Shown piece by piece: positions 8,376 through 17,262 of a DNA stretch of 64,000 nucleotides. The first letter of the stretch is position 1. Every line of letters starts with the position of its first letter. The stretch is taken from the NCBI GenBank assembly GCA_023436065.1, contig JAEZKU010000036.1:62001-126000 (forward strand), read 5' to 3'. This DNA is from Bacillota bacterium (lineage in GTDB: Bacteria > Bacillota > Clostridia > Lachnospirales > Lachnospiraceae). Below the pieces are notes generated by a model that was not told the origin of the DNA, did no database searches, and saw only the letters and a program-made list of their open reading frames with translations. Position numbers and translations under genes: made by a program.

Positions 8376-9017
8376 TTATTGTATTCTGATCCTCATGGCA
8401 ACCTTTCTGATATGATGAACCGTATCCGATACGATACCGGATGCATCCCTCCGAATAAAATAATCATCCTCCGGCCAGTATTGTTCCTGAGATACGATCT
8501 GTTTCAAGCTCCCCTCATATACCACGTGCTGCCGTAGCCTGAGCTCCAACGCTCTAATTGTCAAGATCTTGGGATAGCGGAGCATATATGTGACAAATTC
8601 CAGGCAGGTGTACATATCCTTCACGTTCAGCTGTCTGCCAAACAAGGAAAGCAGTGCATTCGGAGTATTATAAATCATCTGTTCCCGGTTGGCAACAAAA
8701 CGAGTAATTTCACCGTGTATCCTGTCGTACTCTTTCCTGCTGACAAGAATTCTGCAAAGCTTCACAGACACATCCTGATTATTATAAAGATATCGGTTCG
8801 GCTGCTCTATCACAAAGCCTCCCCGTATCGGTGAATTGATATGGTATCTGGCGAACGAATACATCGTATGCAAATCCCGATCCAGCGAAATTGTAACATG
8901 GCTGTACCGGTTTCTGGTAATAAATCGGATTCCCCTGCCCATCATTGTATTGGTGGACAGAAATACGATAAAGATTTCTTCCTGTCCCGGCTTCTTCTCT
9001 GTCAGCATATCCCCCAT
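8376..9017 (-). CDS. Putative permuted papain-fold (NlpC/P60-like) protein
   Basis: A 213-residue protein with no signal peptide or membrane segment. Residues 14-45 (FIVFL then YSHVTISLD) look like the first strand and His motif of circularly permuted NlpC/P60 proteins (YiiX-like), with candidate catalytic His40 and, later, Cys138 in YTCLEFV. In this fold His precedes Cys, as here. Such proteins hydrolyse amide or thioester bonds or bind lipids, but the substrate is unknown. The start could be ATG at 9017 or at 9008; neither has ideally spaced Shine-Dalgarno bases. Confidence 0.65.
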   Translation of the reverse strand: MGDMLTEKKPGQEEIFIVFLSTNTMMGRGIRFITRNRYSHVTISLDRDLHTMYSFARYHINSPIRGGFVIEQPNRYLYNNQDVSVKLCRILVSRKEYDRIHGEITRFVANREQMIYNTPNALLSLFGRQLNVKDMYTCLEFVTYMLRYPKILTIRALELRLRQHVVYEGSLKQIVSQEQYWPEDDYFIRRDASGIVSDTVHHIRKVAMRIRIQ

Positions 9018-9103
9018 CCCTTGCTTAAGAAATTTACCTCAACATTATAACACAGAAGCTTGTCCATTGAAACCTATCATATGATTTTTAATGATAATGA
9101 AAG

Positions 9104-9166
9104 GGCTTTTACAAAATTCCCGTAAGATATTTTACGAATATATCTTTTGGAATTTTTGTAAAAGCC
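9104..9166. repeat. Long imperfect hairpin between two minus-strand genes
   Basis: The arms at 9104-9120 (starting GGCTTTTACAAAATTCC) and 9149-9166 pair over 17-18 bases, with an inner stem around AAGATAT/ATATCTT. It follows the nitroreductase gene on the minus strand and probably terminates it, though only a short T-run follows. Confidence 0.55.
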
Positions 9167-9218
9167 TGGGATCATACTATTCTCTTAAATTAATTAGTTT
9201 TTTACGATTAAAAAATGC

Positions 9219-9818
9219 TTAATTAAAAAACTTTACTCTGTCTTCAATAGGGGCAAATTCCTTGGCGCCGGGCTCAGCTTCAATGCTTCCGAATGGCATC
9301 TGTGCTATAAGCTTCCAACTGTCGGGAAGATTCCATACTTTTCTCACCTCATCATCAATCAGTGGATTGTAATGCTGGAGTGAAGCACCGATACCGGCTT
9401 CAGAAAACAATGTCCATACTACATATTGCAGCATACCGTTGGATTCCAACGACCAAATCGGGAAGTTATCACTGTATAAAGCGAACTGCTCCTGAAGTCC
9501 CTTTACGATCTTCTGCTCCTCATAGAACAACACTGTTCCAACACCGGCTTGAAAGGAATTAATCTTCTCATCGGTGGAGGCAAAGCTTTCTGCAGGAACT
9601 ATCTTTCTGAGAGTTTCTCTGACAATATCCCACAGCCTTTCATGTTCACTTCCCATAAGAACTACTGCTCTGGCACTTTGGGAATTGAAAGAAGCTGGTG
9701 TGTATTTCACAGCATGCTCTACCAGTTCTCTGATCTCCTCCGGGGAATGCTTTACATTTTTGCCTATAGCATATACGGATCTGCGGTTTACAATCGCCTG
9801 GTTAAAATTATTACTCAT
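9219..9818 (-). CDS. Nitroreductase family protein
   Basis: A 199-residue flavoprotein of the FMN-dependent nitroreductase superfamily, close in size to the YdgI/HBN1 subgroup. Visible signatures are the N-terminal RRSVYAIGKNV, the FMN-phosphate loop PASFNSQSARAVVLMG (about 41-56) and the GIGASLQHYNP segment (about 142-152). Such enzymes reduce nitroaromatics, quinones or related electrophiles with NAD(P)H. It is divergent from a MarR regulator and the two share one operator, so it is probably derepressed by an electrophilic or aromatic inducer; the regulation is inferred from promoter layout. Confidence 0.9.
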   Translation of the reverse strand: MSNNFNQAIVNRRSVYAIGKNVKHSPEEIRELVEHAVKYTPASFNSQSARAVVLMGSEHERLWDIVRETLRKIVPAESFASTDEKINSFQAGVGTVLFYEEQKIVKGLQEQFALYSDNFPIWSLESNGMLQYVVWTLFSEAGIGASLQHYNPLIDDEVRKVWNLPDSWKLIAQMPFGSIEAEPGAKEFAPIEDRVKFFN

Positions 9819-9960
9819 AATATTCCTTCCTTTCTGTCATTACGCTTTATATTTTCTAAATCCCATGGTTCATCTTTTCTATCATCCTCTTGCTATTGTT
9901 CAGAGATGATAAGATTTTTATTCATTGGATTAAACGAACATTTAAATTGTTTACAATTAA

Positions 9961-10026
9961 ATTAAATACCATTTTATTGTATTTGTCAATAGCTTTATTG
10001 ACATTTTTAAAATAATTGTATAAAAT
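9961..10026. promoter_or_regulatory. Divergent promoters with shared MarR-type palindromic operator
   Basis: A perfect palindrome TGTCAATA-GCTT-TATTGACA spans 9984-10003. Its right half is the -35 TTGACA of a plus-strand promoter with -10 TAAAAT at 10021-10026 (17-base spacer). Its left half, read on the minus strand, is the -35 TTGACA of a promoter with -10 TTTAAT at 9966-9961 (17-base spacer). One bound dimer would cover both -35 boxes. This accounts for most of the 306-base gap 9819-10124; the rest shows no other signal. Confidence 0.75.
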
Positions 10027-10124
10027 CAAATTGTAAGGTATCCATTTACTTACTATGAACCCTGTCACAAAGAAGATTAGTCTCCATGGACCGGTCTTAA
10101 TCATGATAAAGAAAGTGAGGAAGC

Positions 10125-10619
10125 ATGATGGCTGACCAAAATAATCATAAGATTTCTGAAAACACCTCCTCATCGGAAGGCTATGAGCTTCTGATGCTGG
10201 ATAACCAGCTGTGTTTTTCCTTATATGTATGCTCTAAGGAGATCATCAAAAAATATAAACCACTATTGGATCCCTATGGTCTTACTTATACAGGTTATAT
10301 CATCCTGATGGCCCTCTGGGAACAGGATGACATCACGGTAAAGGACTTGGGGAAGAGACTCTATCTGGATTCCGGAACTCTGACTCCGATGCTGAAAAAG
10401 CTGGAGGCTCTGGATTATGTGAAGAGAATCCGGAGCTCCAGCGATGAGCGTAATGTCTATATTCAATTAACCACCAAGGGGCATGATTTCAGGAAGGAAG
10501 CACTTGCCATACCCAAAAGCATGATCTGTACCCTTGACATGGAGGCTCCTCTGATTGGAGATCTTCTTACGTCACTTCATAAAATGATGCAGCATTTTGA
10601 TGGAGCAGCTACAGACTGA
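10125..10619 (+). CDS. MarR-family transcriptional regulator (OhrR-like)
   Basis: A 164-residue winged-helix repressor. The recognition region DITVKDLGKRLYLDSGTLTP and the wing around RSSSDERNVYIQLT are typical of MarR/OhrR proteins. Cys25 in LDNQLCFSLY lies where OhrR proteins carry their peroxide-sensing cysteine, suggesting redox sensing. Start codons at 10125 and 10128 are both possible. The gene is divergent from the nitroreductase, and the operator between them implies that it represses both itself and that enzyme. Confidence 0.88.
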   Translation: MMADQNNHKISENTSSSEGYELLMLDNQLCFSLYVCSKEIIKKYKPLLDPYGLTYTGYIILMALWEQDDITVKDLGKRLYLDSGTLTPMLKKLEALDYVKRIRSSSDERNVYIQLTTKGHDFRKEALAIPKSMICTLDMEAPLIGDLLTSLHKMMQHFDGAATD

Positions 10620-10638
10620 TGTCAATATTATAGCAACA

Positions 10639-13098
10639 TTATGCTTTTAGCAGCATTTTGATGCCTTTGATCCAATGTCCGTTCAGCATCAGCAGGAGAC
10701 CCTCCATCTGCCGCTCGGATATCACACCTTCGCCTGAAGCAACTACAGAATGGAAAGGCATCTCCTTGATCATATTAGACATCATGGCTTCATCCTCTTC
10801 TCCGTCCCGGGTGACTTTCTTCGTCATTCTGTCTGCCGCCATCAGTATGAGCTTGCCAAGGAGGGTATGACTGATATCCTCCATGGTATTATTATGATCA
10901 TAGGGTCTGCAGGGCAGGCTGTCATGCACCGGCAGCTTCCTGCCGTAAAACGCCTCAAATTCCTCATCTGAGATCTTAAACTCACTGTCGCTTGGCTGTA
11001 AATAGGAGGGTGCAATCTCCCTGTAATCCGGTTGTGGCATATCAGGACTGCTTAGTGACACCTTTTTGACCAAACTGCATTCGGCCAGACTGCCCCCTGC
11101 CAGGATGGTATACTCTCCGCTTTCTGCGTACCAGTCCCGGATTAAAGTATTATAATAACCAAACTCCCCGGTATTCAGGGTAATCGTTACTGTTCTGCTT
11201 TCTCCGGGCTTAAGCTCCAGCTTGGTAAAGCCCCGCAATTCCTTCTCCGGAAGAAAGACCTTCTGATTCTTATGTCCCACGAACACCATCGCAGTCTCTT
11301 TCGCAGCAACCTTCCCCAGATTGGTCACCGTAAATGCAACCTGTAATTCATCCCCAAAGCTGCAGCTTTCTTTATCCAAATGTAAATCGGAATAGCCAAA
11401 GCTTGTGTAGGACAGACCATGTCCAAAGGAAAACCTGACCGGTTTTCCCGCTTTCTCATAGTAACGGTATCCGACATAGATGCTTTCCCGATGCTCTACC
11501 GTATTTCTTCCTCCGGGGAAATAAGTATATGCGGGAGTATCCGGGATCTGCAGCGGCCAAGTTTCAGCCAGTTTGCCGCAGGGAACCGCTCGTCCCGTCA
11601 GAAGCTCTGCTATGGCCGTACCGATTCCCTCACCGCCAAGGTAAGCAAGGAGAATTCCCTTCACCTTATCATACCAGGGCAGTTCCATCGGTGCACCCCC
11701 ATGCAGAATCACGACGGTATTCGGATTACTGGAAGCCACTGCTTCAATCAGACTATTCTGTAATTCCGGCATAGCCATCGTCGTACGATCAAAGCCCTCT
11801 GATTCATAGCCTTCTGTCAAACCTGCAAAGAGATATACGATATCCTTTCCTTTTGCCGTCTCGCAGGCTTCTTCAATCAGCTCCGCCTGTCTGGTTTCAT
11901 TTAGTTTTCTATCCTTGCCAAGGTAATAGCCTCTGGCATAGGTTAAATTCATTCCCAGCTCTTTTAGTGCCCCGTAAGCATGGTCCACCCGGTATGGGTG
12001 AAGCTTGGAGCTTCCTGCTCCCTGATATCTGGGCATCTTGGCAAAGGCCCCAATTACAGCCGCCTTCTGAGTCACCTGTCCGGGAAGGATCTGATCCTCA
12101 TTTTTAAGCAGTACTGCTGACTGCAAGGCTGCCCTTACCGCAAGCCTATGGTGTGCCTCGGCATCATAGCGATATCCCGGCTTCTTCGCCTGCATGCATT
12201 CCAGAATGAATTCGGTCATGCGAACAGCCGTCCTGTCTAGTGCAGCCTCCGAAAGCCTTCCCTCCCGAACAGCTGTCACGATTTTGGCATCATTGATCCC
12301 CATACTGCCCGGCATCTCTAAGTCCAGACCGGCAGCAACTCCAAGAGGCCGGTCATTTACCGCACCCCAGTCAGATATGGCAATTCCATCAAAGCCCCAT
12401 TCGTTTCGCAGGATGTTCGTCAGAAGCTCCTGATTCTCACTGCAGTATTCACCGTTCAGCCTGTTATAGGCACACATGACAGTCTTAGGTTTCCCCTTCT
12501 TCACCGCTATCTCAAAGGCTTTCAGATAGGTCTCGCGAAGCGTTCGTTCGTCTACCACCGCATTCACGGTCATTCTTCGTCTTTCCTGATTATTGACCGC
12601 AAAATGCTTCAGCGAGGTACCGACCCCGGTACTTTGGACGCCCTTGATAAATTCTGCCGCAAGCTCCCCTGACAGCATCGGATCCTCGCTGTAATATTCA
12701 AAATTACGACCGCAGAGGGGGCTCCTCTTCATATTGACCCCCGGCCCCAGGATGACGGATACCTCCTCCTGAAGGCATTCCTCACCGATTGCCTTTCCCA
12801 CTTCATAGGCGAGTGCGACGTCGAAGCTGCAAGCCAGGGCACTTGCTGTCGGAAAGCAGGTGGACGGAAGACTATCACCGATTCCGAGATTATCCGTCTC
12901 ACCGATCTGCTTACGAAGTCCGTGCGGTCCGTCACAGATCATCACAGATTGGAGTCCGAGACGTTCCATCGGCTTCAGTGTCCAGCAGTCCTTACCTGAG
13001 CAAAGAGAGGCTTTCTCCTCAAGCGTCATCTGTGCCACAAGCTCCTTTGCCTTCTCCGTGAAGGAAAGCTTCTGATTCTCTAATGTACTTTTCTCCAT
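10639..13098 (-). CDS. Glycoside hydrolase family 3, beta-glucosidase-like
   Basis: An 819-residue GH3 enzyme without a signal peptide, so intracellular. The N-terminal barrel contains KHFAVNNQERRR (164-175) and nucleophile Asp243 in AISDWGAV. An alpha/beta sandwich follows, then a fibronectin-like domain (about 570-680), and a C-terminal helical tail (about 740-819) ending in a MLNGHWIKGIKMLL segment found in many clostridial GH3 proteins. It is the last gene of an operon with a GPH sugar transporter and a GH13 enzyme. GGGAGG precedes the ATG. It likely cleaves imported beta-linked di- or oligosaccharides; exact linkage is unknown. Confidence 0.92.
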   Translation of the reverse strand: MEKSTLENQKLSFTEKAKELVAQMTLEEKASLCSGKDCWTLKPMERLGLQSVMICDGPHGLRKQIGETDNLGIGDSLPSTCFPTASALACSFDVALAYEVGKAIGEECLQEEVSVILGPGVNMKRSPLCGRNFEYYSEDPMLSGELAAEFIKGVQSTGVGTSLKHFAVNNQERRRMTVNAVVDERTLRETYLKAFEIAVKKGKPKTVMCAYNRLNGEYCSENQELLTNILRNEWGFDGIAISDWGAVNDRPLGVAAGLDLEMPGSMGINDAKIVTAVREGRLSEAALDRTAVRMTEFILECMQAKKPGYRYDAEAHHRLAVRAALQSAVLLKNEDQILPGQVTQKAAVIGAFAKMPRYQGAGSSKLHPYRVDHAYGALKELGMNLTYARGYYLGKDRKLNETRQAELIEEACETAKGKDIVYLFAGLTEGYESEGFDRTTMAMPELQNSLIEAVASSNPNTVVILHGGAPMELPWYDKVKGILLAYLGGEGIGTAIAELLTGRAVPCGKLAETWPLQIPDTPAYTYFPGGRNTVEHRESIYVGYRYYEKAGKPVRFSFGHGLSYTSFGYSDLHLDKESCSFGDELQVAFTVTNLGKVAAKETAMVFVGHKNQKVFLPEKELRGFTKLELKPGESRTVTITLNTGEFGYYNTLIRDWYAESGEYTILAGGSLAECSLVKKVSLSSPDMPQPDYREIAPSYLQPSDSEFKISDEEFEAFYGRKLPVHDSLPCRPYDHNNTMEDISHTLLGKLILMAADRMTKKVTRDGEEDEAMMSNMIKEMPFHSVVASGEGVISERQMEGLLLMLNGHWIKGIKMLLKA

Positions 13099-13147
13099 AT
13101 TTTCCTCCCGATCAAATGAATTCCGTGCCGAATCTCAGTCTGATGTT

Positions 13148-15040
13148 CTATTCCCGGTACAGTCTTACCTCATAAGGCTGCAGCAGCTCCTGTTGCCCGG
13201 AATAATTGGACAGAATAAGCTCATAACCCATCCGGTCGGAATTTCCCCGTATCTCCTTATTACTCAGATTACATTCAATGAAAAAAGCCTGTCTCTGATC
13301 ACGACGATGATAGCAAAACAGGTCCTTTCGCTTCTTATCCACCGCTTCAAAGGTACCATAAATCAAGGCTTCATTTTCTTTCCGTAGTTGAATAAGCTTT
13401 CGGTAAAACAAGAGGACAGAATCCTCCTCCTGAAGCTGCTTTTCCACATTCCATTCAAGGTAATCCTGATCTAGGGCGATCCAGGGTGTTCCTTCCGTAA
13501 AGCCGGCATTCTTACCGCCGTTCCACTGCATCGGTGTTCTGGCATGGTCCCTGCTGCCACACAGGACCTTTCGAAAAGCAGCCTTCTCTCCCATGGAGGG
13601 TAGCAGCTCCTCATAGTAATTAATGCTCTCTACATCCCGCAGCTCCTCAATGGACTTAAAATCATGATTAACACTCCCTATCTCCTGCCCCTGGAACAGA
13701 AATGGTGTTCCCTTCAGTGTCAGCTGAAGCATCGCCAAGAGCTTAGCGATTACCTTTCGGTATGCCGGGTCGGGATTCACCTTAGAGATCATTCTGGGAT
13801 TATCATGATTCTCATAAAAGAGCGACATCCAGCAATTGCCCGTGTAATTCTCCATCCAATCACACAGGTATTCCTTCAGATAATTCAGATCATACTGATA
13901 ATCATCAAATCGTACATGTCCGGGTGTCTCCAGATGATCGAAGGAGAATACCATATCTAATTCTCTCCGTTCTTCTCCGGTCAGAAGCTTACACATCTCC
14001 CGACCTACTCCCGGAGTCTCTCCCACAGTAAAAGCCCGATAAGGCTCGAAGGCTTCTTCCTTCAGCTCTCTTAAATACTTATGAAGCTTAGGTCCATAAT
14101 AATAATGCTCTATACCATAATAGCCCATCAGCTTTCCAATGCTTTCATTTCCTTGAGGAAGTCCTTCCTGCTTAGAGATATAATTTATGACGTCCAATCG
14201 GAATCCGTCCACTCCTTTTCTGAGCCACCAGCGGATCATACCGCTGATCTCCTTCCTGACCTCCTCATTGTCCCAATTTAAATCCATCTGCTTCTTCGAG
14301 AACAGATGGAGTCCCCATTCACCGATTTCCTCATAGTAATTCCAGGCAGAACCGGAAAAGAAGGACGTCCAGTTATTTGGCACAGTTCTCTTCTCTCCCT
14401 TACGAAGCATGTAATAGTCATGGTATTTGGAGGAGGTGTCTGTAATCGCAGCCCGGAACCAGGGATGCTCATCGGAGGTGTGGTTGACCACCAGATCCAT
14501 GATCAGGCGCATACCTCGTTCATGGATGGCAGCCAACAGAAGGTCAAAGTCCTCCATTGTACCGAATTCCTTCATAATACCGCAATAATCCCTGATATCG
14601 TATCCGTTATCATCATTTGGTGAATCGTAAATCGGTGATAACCATATGGCATCCACTCCAAGCTCCTTTAAATAATCCAGCCGTGACAGAATTCCCTGTA
14701 AATCACCGATACCGTCTCCGTTCGAATCCTGAAAGCTTCTGGGGTAGATCTGATAAAAGACTGCTTCCTTCCACCAGGCTTTCGTGCTCTCTTCCCTGAC
14801 AGGGACAGGTGTATCCTGCTCACTGTTCAGCAGCGTAAGCAATGTATCAAAGAAATCTCTTCCCAGGCTTTTCTTCGTAAGGTTTACAATCGTCCTCAGA
14901 CGAAGATTTCCTACGACAGGATTAAGTAACAGGGACTCTTTCTTATTCAATTGAAGCAGCAGCTTATAGATGATATCATGGCCAATCGGGTTCTCGTAGA
15001 TTTCTCTGATTTTACTTTGGTAATCCAATTGCTTTCCCAT
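13148..15040 (-). CDS. GH13 alpha-glucosidase (oligo-1,6-glucosidase-like) with N-terminal helical extension
   Basis: A 630-residue cytoplasmic enzyme. Residues 90-630 are a GH13 domain with YQIYPRSFQDSNGDGIGD (96-113), the nucleophile Asp283 in GFRLDVIN, the acid/base Glu341 in TVGET and a later ENHDNPR motif, as in MalL-type enzymes that release glucose from short alpha-glucosides. The first 85 residues are an extra helical module absent from ordinary MalL proteins; it resembles the tail of the neighbouring GH3 enzyme. GGAGG precedes the ATG. The gene lies between the GPH transporter (21-base gap) and the GH3 gene (49-base gap), so all three are probably co-transcribed. Confidence 0.92.
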   Translation of the reverse strand: MGKQLDYQSKIREIYENPIGHDIIYKLLLQLNKKESLLLNPVVGNLRLRTIVNLTKKSLGRDFFDTLLTLLNSEQDTPVPVREESTKAWWKEAVFYQIYPRSFQDSNGDGIGDLQGILSRLDYLKELGVDAIWLSPIYDSPNDDNGYDIRDYCGIMKEFGTMEDFDLLLAAIHERGMRLIMDLVVNHTSDEHPWFRAAITDTSSKYHDYYMLRKGEKRTVPNNWTSFFSGSAWNYYEEIGEWGLHLFSKKQMDLNWDNEEVRKEISGMIRWWLRKGVDGFRLDVINYISKQEGLPQGNESIGKLMGYYGIEHYYYGPKLHKYLRELKEEAFEPYRAFTVGETPGVGREMCKLLTGEERRELDMVFSFDHLETPGHVRFDDYQYDLNYLKEYLCDWMENYTGNCWMSLFYENHDNPRMISKVNPDPAYRKVIAKLLAMLQLTLKGTPFLFQGQEIGSVNHDFKSIEELRDVESINYYEELLPSMGEKAAFRKVLCGSRDHARTPMQWNGGKNAGFTEGTPWIALDQDYLEWNVEKQLQEEDSVLLFYRKLIQLRKENEALIYGTFEAVDKKRKDLFCYHRRDQRQAFFIECNLSNKEIRGNSDRMGYELILSNYSGQQELLQPYEVRLYRE

Positions 15041-15061
15041 ACTGTTCCTCCAATTTCATTT

Positions 15062-16399
15062 CTATTGCCCTGATAAAGTCTTCTGTCTATTTTGGTTCTC
15101 TTCTATCATCCTAAGAACTTCCTTCTCATCCAGCTTATAGAACTTCATGATAAATATCATGACCAAATATCCTGCCGCCGGGACAAGGCTTAAGATGATC
15201 CATATACCGTCCAGTGCCTTCGGAGTCTGGGTAGGGGATTGCTTCACATACCCGAAGACCGCAAGCAATACTACCGTCAGGGTATTTGCCAATGCACCGC
15301 CAAGCTTTGTCATGAAGGTCTGTAACGAGAATGCCATGCCGGCAGTTCTCTCCCCTGTTATGTAAGTTCCGTATTCTATACAATCCGATGTAAACATACC
15401 GTAAAGCAGAAGGGGAATCTGCATAAAAGCAATTCTTACCGCTGCTACAACCAGGAATACAAGCATATTATCATAACCGGTAAAATACTGAAGGATGCTT
15501 AATGCGATTGCCAGGAAGGAGGTAACCACAGTCAGCTTCTTCTTACCAAACGCCTTGATCATCATTGGCAGAAGCGGTGCGATAATGATGACGGGAACGA
15601 TGCAGACCGCCATGATAACGGTATACATGGACTCGTCCCCTAGACAGGAATTAGCAAAATAGACTGCAATAATCTGAAGTGTATTCGTAATCTCAATTCC
15701 TAAATAACCAATAAAATAAATGAGCAGATATTTATTCTTAAAAAGGTATTGAAAAATCTTGATAAAGCTCATATCCTCACTGTTTGCATATTTTACCCTC
15801 TCCTTGGCAGTAAACTGCAGAGGAAGCATAACCAGGAAAGAGATCAGACAGTAGATTGCAATTGCTCCGGTCCAACCTGCACTTGCCTTCACATTCATAA
15901 AGACCGCGGTTGTGATAATTCCGATGGATGCAGCCATTCTTCCGTAAGCCAGCAGCTTATCTCTCTCATAAGGCAGGCTTGTCATTACTGTGGATAAGGA
16001 GAAGAGCGGAGAATCCGATATCGTGTAAACCATATCAAAGATCAGATAGGTGGCATAGGCATAAATCAACTTAAGAATATAAGGCCCGTCAACATTAATG
16101 AACATTAATACAAGGGATAGGGGTAGTACATAGGTTACCACCTTAAGCCAGGGAAGGAATTTTCCCTTTTTAAATTGGCACTTGTCAACAATTGCTCCCA
16201 TAATCGGATCGTTGATCGCATCCCATACCTTTGCCAGCAGCAATAGAACTGCAGTGTCGGCCAGGTTTAATCCGACATACTCTGTATAGAAGTAAGTCAG
16301 AAACTGAAACGGTAACGTATAGATGATATTCTGTCCGATAAAGAACCCTGTGTAGCTTAACCGTTCTGATCTTGTTGTTTGTAATTTAATCTTCTCCAT
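15062..16399 (-). CDS. GPH-family (MelB-like) sugar:cation symporter
   Basis: A 445-residue protein with 12 predicted helices. The motifs DAINDPIMGAIVDKC (near residues 60-75) and GIEITNTLQIIAVYF are characteristic of glycoside-pentoside-hexuronide symporters, which import di- and oligosaccharides with sodium or protons. The frame is open to an ATG at 16423, but that one has no ribosome binding site; ATG at 16399 follows GGGAGGG and yields the usual MelB-like N-terminus. It is the first gene of the sugar operon and should import the substrate hydrolysed by the GH13 and GH3 enzymes. Confidence 0.9.
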   Translation of the reverse strand: MEKIKLQTTRSERLSYTGFFIGQNIIYTLPFQFLTYFYTEYVGLNLADTAVLLLLAKVWDAINDPIMGAIVDKCQFKKGKFLPWLKVVTYVLPLSLVLMFINVDGPYILKLIYAYATYLIFDMVYTISDSPLFSLSTVMTSLPYERDKLLAYGRMAASIGIITTAVFMNVKASAGWTGAIAIYCLISFLVMLPLQFTAKERVKYANSEDMSFIKIFQYLFKNKYLLIYFIGYLGIEITNTLQIIAVYFANSCLGDESMYTVIMAVCIVPVIIIAPLLPMMIKAFGKKKLTVVTSFLAIALSILQYFTGYDNMLVFLVVAAVRIAFMQIPLLLYGMFTSDCIEYGTYITGERTAGMAFSLQTFMTKLGGALANTLTVVLLAVFGYVKQSPTQTPKALDGIWIILSLVPAAGYLVMIFIMKFYKLDEKEVLRMIEENQNRQKTLSGQ

Positions 16400-16428
16400 A
16401 TCTTCAATAAACCCTCCCGGCATTTATA

Positions 16429-16444
16429 ATGAGCAACCGCTCAT
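16429..16444. promoter_or_regulatory. Palindromic candidate operator of the sugar operon
   Basis: ATGAGC-AACC-GCTCAT is a perfect inverted repeat 30 bases before the transporter start, where a repressor would block the operon. No regulator gene is adjacent, so the binding protein is unknown. Confidence 0.4.
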
Positions 16445-16675
16445 ATCCATTTTAACTCAGAAAATTCTGATAATCAACTGCTTTCAGGGCAATATACACA
16501 AACAAGCTTAAAAAAATATAAAAATGCAGATAAGAAGTACTGAAATTGGTAATAAAATTTTAATAAATCCTCAATTGTATTTACGATAAGTCTATTATAG
16601 AATATTGATAAAAAGTAAGATTATGCTTCTTTTAGCTATTCATTAATCCCAACGATTATTACGAGGAACCACAGT

Positions 16676-17173
16676 ATGAAAAGAAACATTATAGTTAACA
16701 CAGAATTTATAGATCTCCTGCAGGAATTTCTTGAGCAGGAGCAGATCAATGAGATGAAAAATTATATACAGCACGGCAACACCTCCACCTACCTGCACTG
16801 TGTCCAGGTTGCCTACCACAGCTATTGTCTGGCAAAACGCCTCCCCCTCCGCCTTGATATTAAGAGTGTGGTTCGGGGAGCGATGCTGCATGACTTCTAT
16901 CTGTATGACTGGCATATCCCGGATAAGAGTCATCGTCTTCACGGTTATGTCCATCCCGGTTTTGCCTTAAGAAATGCAAGAAAATATTTTAAACTAAATC
17001 AGATTGAGGAGGACATCATCAGTAAACATATGTGGCCTCTGACACTGACAAAGCTTCCGAAATATCAGGAGTCCCTGCTGGTATGTCTGGTTGATAAGTT
17101 CTGTTCTCTGGCAGAGACCTTCCACATTCCTTTGTTTCCGGTTCTTGACCTGCCCGAGCTTCAAAAAGTATGA
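16676..17173 (+). CDS. HD-domain phosphohydrolase
   Basis: A 165-residue soluble HD-superfamily protein. Metal-ligand candidates are His41 in TYLHC, the doublet His72-Asp73 in MLHDFYLYD, the histidines of LHGYVHPG and Asp140 in CLVDKFCS. The size fits the small uncharacterised clostridial HD proteins rather than GD-GYP or synthetase-type enzymes. The substrate is probably a nucleotide or phosphate monoester but is not identifiable. The ribosome binding site is weak (ACGAGG). It stands alone on the plus strand and ends at a terminator. Confidence 0.8.
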   Translation: MKRNIIVNTEFIDLLQEFLEQEQINEMKNYIQHGNTSTYLHCVQVAYHSYCLAKRLPLRLDIKSVVRGAMLHDFYLYDWHIPDKSHRLHGYVHPGFALRNARKYFKLNQIEEDIISKHMWPLTLTKLPKYQESLLVCLVDKFCSLAETFHIPLFPVLDLPELQKV

Positions 17174-17181
17174 CAAAACAC

Positions 17182-17216
17182 AAAGCTCTTCACCGGTTTA
17201 AATCGGGAAGAGCTTT
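17182..17216 (+). terminator. Terminator of the HD gene, possibly shared with argC
   Basis: AAAGCTCTTC (17182-17191) pairs with GAAGAGCTTT (17207-17216), extended by CCG/CGG, and is followed by a T-rich stretch. The converging argC gene ends at 17263. Confidence 0.8.
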
Positions 17217-17262
17217 ATTATTTTTCATGATTATATCAATTTTGGGGTCCGTATTCCTATGC

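Noticed and set aside
16643..16954. 103-codon minus-strand frame opposite the HD gene
   Set aside because: It is antisense to a clear HD-domain protein and lacks a start signal.
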